Positions 55,601-64,000 of a stretch of 64,000 nt of DNA are shown here, piece after piece. The translations under genes and the position numbers were made by a program. Source of the DNA: Nipponacmea schrenckii (lineage: Eukaryota > Mollusca > Gastropoda > Lottiidae); contig JAUJPP010000005.1 of NCBI GenBank assembly GCA_030562195.1, positions 1,736,001 to 1,800,000 of the forward strand. Direction: 5' to 3'. Numbering within the stretch: the first letter of the stretch is position 1; every line of letters begins with the position of its first letter. The notes beneath the pieces were generated by a model. That model did no database searches. It saw only the letters and a list, made by a program, of their open reading frames with translations, and was not told the origin of the DNA.

Positions 55601-58600
55601 ACTTACCAACCAATATTTGAGAACTTACTAACAAATGTTTGAGAACTTACCTCATGAGGTAAAAAGGGGGATGGTAAGGCATAACAGGCAAAATTACAGA
55701 AGTTTGCCAAGGCAAGATTGAAAATTACATATTTCTTCTGCATGCTAAGAGTTGGATAGAATGATTTATCTTTCTCTTCAGCTGAAGCTTCTTCTTCTTG
55801 ACCATTGCTCAGGGAAATGGATTCAGTTCCATCATATGAAGTAGCTTTGAAAAGCAACAATTTTATTTTTTCTAATTTAACCTTTGGCATTATGACTCAA
55901 AAGTGGTGAAAAAGAGTTTGTTTTTTTTTCACAAAAAGTATTCACAATAATAATCCTTAATTCAACCTTCCTATATCACTTTATAGAATGTAAATCCAGC
56001 TTCCAGTTTGTTTACAATTAAATAAAAATCAATGTTAACACCTTTGTTATCTTAGAGAAAAATATAGAACACTGTTTATCCAGAGCACTGTTGAAACACT
56101 GCTGTCACAATGCAAAGTTTTTATAAAATATAATATCATATCGCATCACATCTCCAATTTAAAGAGGTACTTCCCCTTAGAAAACACATGGAACATAACT
56201 TCTCAAACTTGGTCAATAAGAGTATATATTCACCAGTTAAACTTACCAGGTGCCATAACTTGGTCAATAAGAGTATATATTCATCAGTTAGACTTACCAG
56301 GTGCCATAACTTGGTCAATAAGAGTATACATTCATCAGTTAGCCTTACCAGGTGTTTGACTTAAACTTAGTCAATAAGAGTATATATTCATCAGTTGGAC
56401 TTACCAGGTGCCATAACTTGGTCAATAAGAGTATATATTCATCAGTTGGACTTACAAGGTGTCATAACTCAACTTGGTCAATAAGAGTATATATTCATCA
56501 GTTGGACTTACCAGGTGCCATAACTTGGTCAATAAGAGTATATATTCATCAGTTGGACTTACCAGGTGCCAGAACTTGGTCAATAAGAGTATATATTCAT
56601 CAGTTAGCCTTACCAGGTGTTTGACTTAAACTTAGTCAATAAGAGTATATATTCATCAGTTGGACTTACCAGGTGCCATAACTCAAAACTTGGTCAATAA
56701 GAGTATATATTCATCAGTTGTTCATAAATAACATAACAGAATCCCTGAAAACACCAAAATTATGTTGAATAAACAGAGATTCTGCTATGTAATTTATGAC
56801 AAGCTTCAAAGATATTACTTACTTCCATGGATTTGCCAGATAAATTGATTCGGTTGTGTAGTTATAACACCATTTTTGAATATACTCTTATTGACCTGAT
56901 TTCTCCAGTCTTCATTAGCCCATGAGGTGCAGAAGAGTAGGATGTAAAACTCCATTCACTTCATTTTGCTGGTCTTTGCTAATAATGTTTTCATTAGCCC
57001 ATAAGGTGCAGAAGAGTAGGACGTAAAACTCCATTCATGTCATTTCATTTGACCTGATTTCAAAATCTATTCTCATTCTAAGGGGTAGCATCCCTTTAAA
57101 TAAATTCAATTTTGTTCTAAATAGCTTTAATTGTTTTATCATTTCCACCTTAAAGTTAATGTAATGAAAAAATATAATCTAAGCTCAATCAACTGTGTTA
57201 AGTTGATAAAAACCTTACAATGAAACTGTTAAGGACTGGCTGAGACTACGTCATTAGCCTAATGAAACTTAACATGACAATCAACAATGTAACATGACAA
57301 TCAATAGTGTTACATTACAATCAACAATGTAACATTACAATCAACAATGTAACATGACAATCAACAATGTAACATCACAATCAACAGTGTAACATTACAA
57401 TCAACAATGTAACATTACAATCAACAAGATAACCTACTAATCCACAAGATAACCTACTTATCCACAAGATAACCTTATATCCACAAAATAACCTACTAAT
57501 TCACAAGATAACCTTACAATCCACAAGATAACCTACTAATCCACAAGATAACCTTACAATCAACAAGATGACCTTACATCCAAAAAATAACCTACTAATC
57601 CACAAGAAAACCTAACAATCCACAAGATAACCTACTAATCAACAAGATAACCTACTAATCCACAAGATAACCTTACAATCAACAAGATGACCTTACATCC
57701 AAAAAATAACCTACTAATCCACAAGATAACCTATTAATCCACAAGATAACCTACTAATCAACAAGATAACCTACTAATCCACAAGATAACCTTACAATCC
57801 ACAAGATAACCTACTAATCCACAAGATAACCTTACAATCAACAAGATGACCTTACATCCAAAAAATAACCTAACAATCCAAAAGATAACCTACTAATCCA
57901 CAAGATAACCTAACAATCCACAAGATAACCTTACAATCCAATAAGATAACCTTACATCCACAAGATAACCTTACAATCCATAAATTAACCTACTAATCCA
58001 CAAGGTAACCTAATAATCCACAAAATAACCTAACAATTCACAAAGCAATCCTACAATCCACAAAATAACCTTACAATCCACAAGTTAACCTAACAATCCA
58101 TAAATTAACCTACTAATCCAATAAGATAACCTTACATCCACAAGATAACCTTACATCCACAAAATAACCTTACTAATACACTAGATAACCTAACAATACA
58201 CAAGACAACCTTATAATCTGTTTTGCTTCAATTTAATGAAACTTCCATCTTAACACACGTATAAAACTGGACAACTAACCAGATATATATAGACAATGAT
58301 ATAAAGGGATGTTATTTATAAGACTGGACGAGAGGAGATTAACTCGTGGGCTGGTTGGTTGGACTCACAGGGTTAAAATATAATTAGGTCTTCAATTACT
58401 CAACAATTTTCGGACTTAAATATCCAACTCATATCCTGTCACAGCGAATTAAAAATCACCTCCATTATCACTGCCATTAAAGGGTTAACACCTTGAAGTT
58501 CGAGCTTTGAATGAAGCTTTAATTGCATATGTCATTGCTTATTACTTATCATTTTTCAGAATGGAAATAAGGTTTGTCTGCAAGTAAATATGTATCACAA

Positions 58601-61256
58601 TTCATATATAATTGATATACTTCCTCAAATGAAGAAGTCATTAGCTTATCATTTTTCAGAATGGAAATAAGGTTTGTCTGCAAGTAAATATATATCACAA
58701 TTCATTTATAATTGATATACTTTCTCAAATTAAAATTTCATGAGCTTATCATTTTTCATAATGGAAATAAGGTTTGTCTGCAAGTAAATATATATCACAA
58801 TTCATTTATAAATGATATACTTTCTCAAATGAAAAGTTCATTAGCTTATCATTTTTCAGAATGGAAATAAGGTTTGTCTGCAAGTAAATATATATCACAA
58901 TTCATTTATAATTGATATACTTTCTCAAATGAAAAGTTCATTAGCTTATCATTTTTCAGAATGGAAATAAGGTTTGTCTGCAAGTAAATATATATCACAA
59001 TTCATTTATAAATGATATACTTCCTCAAATGAAAAGTTCATTAGCTTATCATTTTTCAGAATGGAAATAAGGTTTGTCTGCAAGTAAATATATATCACAA
59101 TTCATTTATAAATGATATACTTTCTCAAATGAAAAGTTCATTAGCTTATCATTTTTCAGAATGGAAATAAGGTTTGTCTGCAAGTAAATATATATCACAA
59201 TTCATTTATAAATGATATACTTTCTCAAATGAAAAGTTCATTAGCTTATCATTTTTCAGAATGGAAATAAGGTTTGTCTGCAAGTAAATATATATCACAA
59301 TTCATTTATAATTGATATACTTTCTCAAATGAAAAGTTCATTAGCTTATCATTTTTCAGAATGGAAATAAGGTTTGTCTGCAAGTAAATATATATCACAA
59401 TTCATTTATAAATGATACACTTCCTCAAATGAAAAGTTCATTAGCTTATCATTTTTCAGAATGGAAATAAGGTTTGTCTGCAAGTAAATATATATAACAA
59501 TTCATTTATAAATGATATACTTTCTCAAATGAAAAGTTCATTAGCTTATCATTTTTCAGAATGGAAATAAGGTTTGTCTGCAACTAAATATATATCACAA
59601 TTTCAAGCATTCAGATTCAGGTACTTAAAGATGGGTTCCCTTATTTTTATTTATAAATAAGCTTATATATTCCATAATTGGAAGGCTAATATTTATATCA
59701 ATCGAAGGAGAGATATTCTAATGATCAGGGAAAATACAAGTTTGTCTCAGAAGTCTGCCAGGTCAAGAAACAACGTTAGGTCTCAAAATGTCATTCAAAT
59801 CTAAGTAGCTTTCTTTGATTACCCAGTATATGTCACCTGAACAAACACAGAGTCCAAAAAAAAAAAAAAAGGTTTTCAAAGGGGAATACTTTCTTTGAAT
59901 TATCCAAGTTTGATACCCCCACATACAGTTTGAATACATGGAATATTCATTAGAAAGACTGATTAATCAATTAGTAAGCTTGATTTGATCCTAAACAATG
60001 GGAGAATGCATCTTTAAAAGTCATACCCACTACTAATTGGATAATGACTTTGTATTGTATTTTGATGCCTTTATCATATACAACAAAATTCAGACCCAAT
60101 CCTTACTTGACGTCATTGTGCAGGTGGTCTATATGAACTTTAGGCAATTTGGAGGGCAGATTGTGTTGGTTAATTTTAACAGCGTGACGTGGATTAGAGC
60201 AAGTAATGTTTATACTCTCTCAGTTGTCAAATAATTTGTTCCATTTAAATTATTTAATTCTTGGCTCCAGCCTGAATAACTGCCGTTCCATAATTCAAAC
60301 TTATTTTCATACCTCATTTGAGGTAGATAAAATCATACTTGTAGGAAAGTTGAAATCATATTTTTACAGTGGTTAAACTCATACTTTTTACACTGATTAA
60401 ATCATACTTTTTACAGAGTTAAAATCATATTTTTTACAGAGTTAAGCTCATACTTTTTACAGAGTTAAACTCATACTTTTTACAGAGTTAAACTCATACT
60501 TTTTACAGAGTTAAACTCATACTTTTTACAGAGTTAAACTCATACTTTTTACAGAGTTAAACTCATACTTTTTACAGAGTTAAACTCATACTTTTTACAG
60601 AGTTAAACTCATACTTTTTACAGAGTTAAGCTCATACTTTTTACAGAGTTAAACTCATACTTTTTACAGTATTAAAAACACGCTGTTTGCACTAATAAAA
60701 TCATACTTTATAATTATGTCATGTTTTTCAGTGTTAAAAACATACTTTTACAGTAATACAATCATACTTTAATACTAATAAAATCATACTTTAACACTAA
60801 TAAAAATCATACTTTAACACTAATAAAATCATACTTTACATAATAAAACATACTTTAACACTAATAAAATCATACTTTAACACTAATAAATTCATACTTT
60901 TACATCTACTTTAAAACTAATAAATTCATACTTTAACACTGTTAATGTCATATTTTTCACAGTGTTAAAAACATACCTTTACTGTGTTAAACCACTAAGC
61001 TTCTTACCTCATTGGGGAAAAATGGAGCCAACAGAGAAAAACAGGTACAGGCACAGAAATTAACCAGACCAATGACTAAAAATACTACTTTGTTTCGTCT
61101 ACTGAGAGTCCGTATGGAAAAATCTTCATCCACTTTGGTTGAAGATTCTGAGAGTTGTCTGTCCCTGACGGAGGTTGTTTGAATACCATCGTAAGAAGAG
61201 GTGTTATCATTTAGTAAAGGCCTTCGCTCCTCTCTTTCGCTGTCTTTATAACTCAT
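46683..61256 (-). CDS. SLC18B1: SLC18B1-like major facilitator transporter
   Basis: Minus-strand exons in order: 61256-61008 (first exon A), 54102-54008, 51699-51626, 51185-51038, 50505-50437, 50064-49974, 49608-49472, 49093-48995, 48730-48540, about 47673-47604 (damaged), 47582-47489, 46778-46683; about 470 residues. Matches to SLC18B1 run throughout: KKGAS after helix 1, FVTSPVFGYF then TKIGPKFLFVSGIF, GVLDKCPPGNVFIVMCF, FPNSVATVF, GTLETFSGLGLMLGPPIGG, GFLDPTLASHLE, FGYLGDST, AFVGPSLGG. Twelve helices are expected. The family moves polyamines or monoamines into vesicles, probably by proton exchange. Residues 10-15 (ERRPLL) form an acidic dileucine sorting signal. The 54102-54008 exon needs one extra T to stay in frame. 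Two further first exons lie inside the first intron. Substrate is inferred from family only. Confidence 0.88.
46800..47425 (+). repeat. SINE-1 with body amplified 5-6 times (transporter last intron)
   Basis: Head relic 'ctatagtacagtggtaagag' at about 46810, then body units of ~98 bp with 'caacccagctgtaaatgggt' and 'ggaccagctggtagaaagg'. The 46990-47300 units are almost identical and share 'aatgtagaaaagagcaatgc'. Confidence 0.92.
47604..47673 (-). pseudogene. Damaged internal exon of the SLC18B1-like gene
   Basis: Translates to NQAGYTISE..SIANTATNIY, aligning without gaps to the conserved segment just before AFVGPSLGG. The acceptor lacks its G ('cattttca' directly joins the exon). On the other side only 21 nt of would-be intron ('gttttcc..ttcag') separate it from exon 47582, with two exon bases missing. 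Best read as a local deletion, either in the consensus or real. Confidence 0.6.
48370..48535. repeat. ~66-bp x2.5 repeat next to a transporter donor
   Basis: Units contain 'tacagtattgggctctctaa' and 'cagtaacaggtttgaaggtt'. Confidence 0.85.
49235..49410 (+). repeat. Eroded SINE-1 body and duplicated tail
   Basis: 'gataatccaagaaagatcag', 'aaggatcagctggttgaaag', then two tail copies ('gttgttatccttgtaaaata'). Confidence 0.75.
50105..50350. repeat. CTCCCTCAAG-type short repeat
   Basis: Irregular 10-14-bp units 'ctccctcaagttaccc', pyrimidine-rich, in a transporter intron. Confidence 0.8.
50560..50800. repeat. ~120-bp x2 duplication
   Basis: Both copies contain 'aataatgaagaagggtg' or 'cagtaatgaagaagggtg', 'acagagactgg' and 'accttcccttccctatctta' or similar. 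Confidence 0.75.
51470..51560. repeat. 21-bp x4 repeat
   Basis: Unit 'cccctcctgatatattacttg' type, slightly diverged. Confidence 0.85.
51750..53925. repeat. 28-bp x~78 satellite filling a transporter intron
   Basis: Unit 'ttattaaagaagtgtgttat' + 'gtaccttg'. This 2.2-kb run is the longest array in the window. Single-base losses ('gaagttgtt', 'tattacc') cluster in the middle third (about 52400-53300). Confidence 0.95.
54150..54600. repeat. ~75-bp x5 repeat
   Basis: Units contain 'tctataaacagacaatagta', 'acagtggaccattttctaga' and 'acccagagttaggtgatgtc'. Lies directly downstream of first exon C. Confidence 0.88.
54650..54814 (-). CDS. Alternative first exon C of the SLC18B1-like gene
   Basis: ATG at 54814 opens 55 codons ending in phase 0 at a good donor (GAG|GTAACT). 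Residues 6-11 (EEKMLI) fit the acidic dileucine pattern; a basic patch (KKRRKYRERV) precedes a hydrophobic helix that ends PGPLLPIE. Exons A and B end PFFPNE and PFLPHE at the same phase, so C can join the shared exon 54102-54008. Least similar of the three. Could instead be a remnant of a tandem duplicate. Confidence 0.75.
55085..55650 (-). repeat. 22-24-bp donor-bearing array
   Basis: About 22 copies. The minus-strand unit is 'gtaagttctcaaatattggt' + 'tg'. The first copy starts exactly at the donor of first exon B (GAG|GTAAGTTCTC), and nearly every copy keeps GTAAGT. Confidence 0.92.
55651..55890 (-). CDS. Alternative first exon B of the SLC18B1-like gene
   Basis: 80 codons from ATG at 55890, phase 0 exit at GAG|GTAAGT. 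Residues 7-12 (EKIKLL) form an acidic dileucine; residues 18-28 contain TSYDGTESISL, resembling SSYDGIQTTSV of exon A; a membrane helix follows (VIFNLALANFCNFACYALP) and ends PFLPHE. The shared SYDG block supports origin by duplication of exon A. Both the splice phase and the end of the helix match the body exon at 54102. Confidence 0.85.
56205..56720. repeat. ~52-bp x10 satellite derived from the MITE-1 interior
   Basis: Unit 'ttggtcaataagagtatata' + 'ttcatcagttggacttacca' + 'ggtgccataac', clearly the segment found once in MITE-1 at about 5525-5580. 'acttaccaggt' (a donor-like string on the minus strand) is kept in most copies. Confidence 0.92.
56895..57060 (+). repeat. Two SINE-2 tail copies in tandem
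   Basis: 'cattagcccatgaggtgcag' and 'cattagcccataaggtgcag', each followed by 'aagagtaggatgtaaaactc' or its 'acgtaaaactcc' variant. Confidence 0.8.
57245..58215. repeat. ~20-bp array, two subfamilies
   Basis: Left part 'aacatgacaatcaacaatgt'; from 57425 'aacctactaatccacaagat' and 'aaccttacaatccacaagat', with alternating higher-order order in the middle. Confidence 0.92.
58540..59605. repeat. 100-bp x~11 satellite with exon-like signals
   Basis: Highly uniform units. Each holds 'ttatcatttttcag', 24 bases 'aatggaaataag..tgcaa', then 'gtaaatatatat', i.e. acceptor, microexon and donor in appearance on the plus strand, opposite to the host gene. Confidence 0.93.
59639..60013 (+). mobile_element. 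MITE-2 copy adjoining the 100-bp satellite
   Basis: 'aagatgggttcccttatttt' to 'gggagaatgcatctt' with TTAA at 59635-59638 and 60014-60017. Contains an A-run insertion near 59860. Confidence 0.8.
60335..60990. repeat. 23-bp array after first exon A
   Basis: Core unit 'ttacagagttaaactcatac' + 'ttt' about 14 times, degenerating on the right to 'aataaaatcatactttaaca'. It starts within 20 bases of the first exon A donor. Confidence 0.9.
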
Positions 61257-63326
61257 GGCTGTGAATTGTTACTTTAATCTTTCACTAAATCTAAAAAGGA
61301 TCAGTAACAAATTTCAAGTTATTTTTAATAATATTGAGGATTTAAAGATGGGTTCCCCCTTTTTTTTATTCATTTATGTATATTCCATAACTGGACAGCT
61401 AATATTTATATCAATTGAAAGTAAAGATATTCTAATGATCGGAAAAATACCAGTTTGTCTCAAAGGTCCCGAATTCTTTTTTTTACATTTTTTATAAAAC
61501 ACAATGTTTCTGATAAATCATACAATTCAGGGGCTTATGATCATACTTTCAGGTGTTAAAATCATACTTTTTGGTCATCATACATTTAACATGTAGGCAT
61601 ATTATCTAAATTATATATACATATATATACATATATAGTGTTAAATATAGGACTGGTATACATTTGAATGCACTTATAGTTTTAGTCTAAATTAACACGC
61701 GTCATAATGCTCATATGATAAATGGCATCACACGATATTCAGTCACCTTCAGTGATAATAAATTCGTCTGCTAAAACTCACGGTAATTAACTAAACCGGT
61801 ATTACAGACCTACTTTTCTACCTCCATGAAGAAGAGCTGTATATATGACAATTAGTATTACTAATTATCATTTGATGTATAAACCGACCTTAATATTGCA
61901 ATATTTCCACACTTACCCTTGCCACATGTCATCAGAAATACTGTGTTGAAATTTGAATGCTGAGCTCTTTATTTCAATCCATAAACCTTCCCTTTTTGTT
62001 ACTAAGCGTTATGCAATATCACTATACGCTCCGACATCTTGTACTGGACAATCACGACCCAGTCAAGATGAAGTCTTGATTGTCCACTCTAATTCTTTTG
62101 CTCTATCAGGTGTAACGAACAAATAAAGACGTACATATAAATGAAATGAATGGAGTTTTACGCCCTTCTGCATCTAATGGGTTAATGAAGACGCGTAATG
62201 ACGTACAAATCTTAAAAATAATAATAAAAACAGCAAGCGTACATCTTTTACTCAATTTCTTGTCAAATTTTCTCCGACTTATCTTAAAAGGGATGCTGAT
62301 TAGGCCAACTTTTTGCCCCCAGCCCTCAGAGGAGCCGCCACTTAATTTGAATAAACATTGATAACATAAAATGCTAATTCAAGCTAATCATGCGAGCGAA
62401 TAAATTGATAACTTGATAAACGTTAGTCCGCTTCATCTAGGTTATACGCGCTGGCTGGCAATTACAATATACACATCGCAATAACAAGTATGTTTAACCA
62501 CGTCTAGTGTCAATATTTAAATTAAAACGGGAGAATGTAGAATGTTAACAATTCGCGGACGTATTCTTTCAAATCCTGAGTTCTTTTTACGAAATCATAT
62601 ACCATTTTTATATTTTTCTACAAGAGTTATGCTGTGTATAATAATTTGTATATCATGTATATACGTTTGTATTCCAATTAGATGCGACTTTACTATATTT
62701 CGTTTTTTATATAGTTATATCACTGACAAAGAGGGGTTATCGAAGCCTGTCCCCCATCCCTTTCATTAAGTATATCTCTGAATTAATTCGTGCTTACATT
62801 ACTATAGCATAGTGCCAATCTAATACCCCCCTCCCTCTTCCCTCGGCCCCAAATATTTCTGATGCTGCCCACCCAATCGTTATCAGCTTAGACGAAGAAT
62901 ATAACTATTTTATTTTCTCATTTCTAAAAAGAACATAAAAAAATATATAGATTCTTATTCAAATAGAACATAAACAATATAGGGGGATAACAACGTTCGC
63001 GAACCTACCGGCTTCTCTATCGCCGGGGGATACACTCAGTAGAAACAAGTGTCCACGATTAACCCAATTTTCTATAAAAAAAAATAAAATGTATTTACGC
63101 ATTATAAGATCATAAACCTTATCTTTCGAACAGTTGATATCGGACCACTTCCAGTTGGGAACACAATGTGAAAACGCGCACTACAAACTATCCTAGACAA
63201 GCGCTTCCTAGACCCCAAGGCGAACCAAGGTCTGATAAAAGCGCGCCAAAAAACACTACATCCGTTGGAAACGAGGTTTGATAAAAGCGCGCCAAAACAT
63301 CTCACCAACCAAAAACTAAAACCTAT
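61257..63326. other. Intergenic interval, 5' flank of the transporter gene
   Basis: No coding exon recognised. Holds a MITE-2 fragment (61340-61475), a reverse SINE-2 tail (about 62145-62190) and a duplicated 'ttgataaaagcgcgccaaaa' motif at 63231-63295. The promoter of first exon A should lie just right of 61256, but no core element stands out. Confidence 0.6.
61340..61475 (+). mobile_element. MITE-2 left-end fragment
   Basis: 'tttaaagatgggttcccc' through 'ggaaaaataccagtttgtct', then it stops. Truncated. Confidence 0.7.
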
Positions 63327-64000
63327 TTAATCATCATCCGCTATCCCCGAGGGACTGGCATTTTCAGTCTGTGTTTGCCCGGGGGCAAGAGTATCTGATG
63401 GTTCCCGCGTCTTATATGAAGACTGGGAATCGGTATTCACTTTAGCCCGTGACCGCAAGGAGTCGATCTTTGAAGGCAACGCACGTATTTTGTTATCGGA
63501 AACATCGAGTTCTTTTAATGCCGGCATTTTACAAATGTTGTCCGGCAACGATTCCAAGAGATTGTCCGAAAGATTTAAAGATTCCAAGGAGACCATTTTC
63601 ACGATGTCGTTGGGAATCTGGCTCAAGTCATTACTTGCTGCGTTGAGCGTTTGGATCCGATACAGATACGGCATATCCGTTGGTATAGCGTTAATGTGGT
63701 TGATGGAAATATTCAGCGTCAACAGGGACGCAAGGACATCTATACGATCCTCCGGAAGCTGCGACAATTCGTTATTTGAGATATTCAGGTGGACCAGTTT
63801 TACCAAATCTCCGAAATGTTCCGGAAGATATTGGATGCAATTAAAAGACAAATTCAGGTTTTCGAGATGATGTAGTTCCGTCAATGGTACCGGAAACTCT
63901 ACGACCCGATTCTGAGACAGATCGAACTTCCGGAGACTCTGCATCGTGTTGACGTTGGCTGGGATCTTCTCGATGTCATTATCGCTGAGATCAAGCTCTT
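63327..64000 (-). CDS. Leucine-rich-repeat protein, 3' part (runs off the right edge)
   Basis: A single open frame enters at 64000 and ends at TAA 63327-63329; at least 223 residues visible. It opens with ELDLSDNDIEKIPANV and contains about seven LRRs of 23 residues with the LxxLxLxxNxLxxLP pattern (NLSFNCIQYLP, NISNNELSQLP, NLSDNLLESLP, DVSDNKIRALP), then a polar, Ser/Thr-rich tail ending in DDD. No signal peptide or membrane helix in the visible part. The 23-residue type is that of intracellular scaffolds such as SHOC2 and plant PIRL relatives; I cannot name the orthologue. No intron in the visible part, and GC is markedly higher than in the flanks. The Met at 63944 is internal, because coding continues upstream of it. 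Confidence 0.87.
   Translation of the reverse strand, partial: ELDLSDNDIEKIPANVNTMQSLRKFDLSQNRVVEFPVPLTELHHLENLNLSFNCIQYLPEHFGDLVKLVHLNISNNELSQLPEDRIDVLASLLTLNISINHINAIPTDMPYLYRIQTLNAASNDLSQIPNDIVKMVSLESLNLSDNLLESLPDNICKMPALKELDVSDNKIRALPSKIDSLRSRAKVNTDSQSSYKTREPSDTLAPGQTQTENASPSGIADDD

Noticed and set aside
54650..55890. First exons B and C as separate complete paralogous genes
   Set aside because: No second set of body exons is present; only first-exon sequence is duplicated.

Overview
This window is animal nuclear DNA, AT-rich, with genes broken into many short exons by GT-AG introns. Gene content, the 29.7-kb span of one gene and two tRNA-derived SINE families fit a lophotrochozoan invertebrate, most likely a mollusc. 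That placement is inference; no diagnostic marker is present. By eye about 30% of the window is tandem repeat, and most introns carry their own private minisatellite.

Layout. 1-678: 5' flank and UTR of gene 1. 679-4524 (+): a BTB-BACK-Kelch protein of 566 residues in six coding exons. 4525-7472: intergenic with a fold-back MITE. 7473-37170 (+): an ASAP-family Arf GAP (BAR, PH, ArfGAP, ankyrin, proline-rich, SH3; about 1005 residues) in 27 recognised coding exons. 37171-46682: intergenic with several minisatellites and, at 41.4-43.9 kb, a two-strand cluster of about a dozen degenerate tRNA-like units. 46683-61256 (-): an SLC18B1-like major facilitator transporter with a shared body and three alternative first exons. 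61257-63326: intergenic. 63327-64000 (-): 3' part of a leucine-rich-repeat gene that runs off the right edge.

The genes do not form a pathway. The kelch protein should be a Cullin-3 adaptor, ASAP a regulator of Arf, membrane and actin dynamics, and the transporter an endomembrane vesicular amine/polyamine carrier. Each transporter first exon encodes a different first membrane helix yet carries its own acidic dileucine sorting motif.

The main non-genic theme is that minisatellites have grown out of pre-existing functional DNA. (a) Splice sites: acceptor arrays at 2096-2535 and 24240-24471, donor arrays at 29250-29740 and 55190-55650, and a duplicated donor at 3113-3304. (b) Modules of one SINE family: head arrays at 11767-13003 and 22490-23085, body arrays at 46880-47425 and smaller ones, and a tail array at 21250-21800. 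(c) The inside of a TTAA MITE, at 56205-56720.

Caveat: several conserved exons need one- or two-base corrections, mostly in homopolymers, and one satellite contains a scrambled stretch. This looks like residual long-read consensus error, so small indels here should not be read as biology without raw reads.
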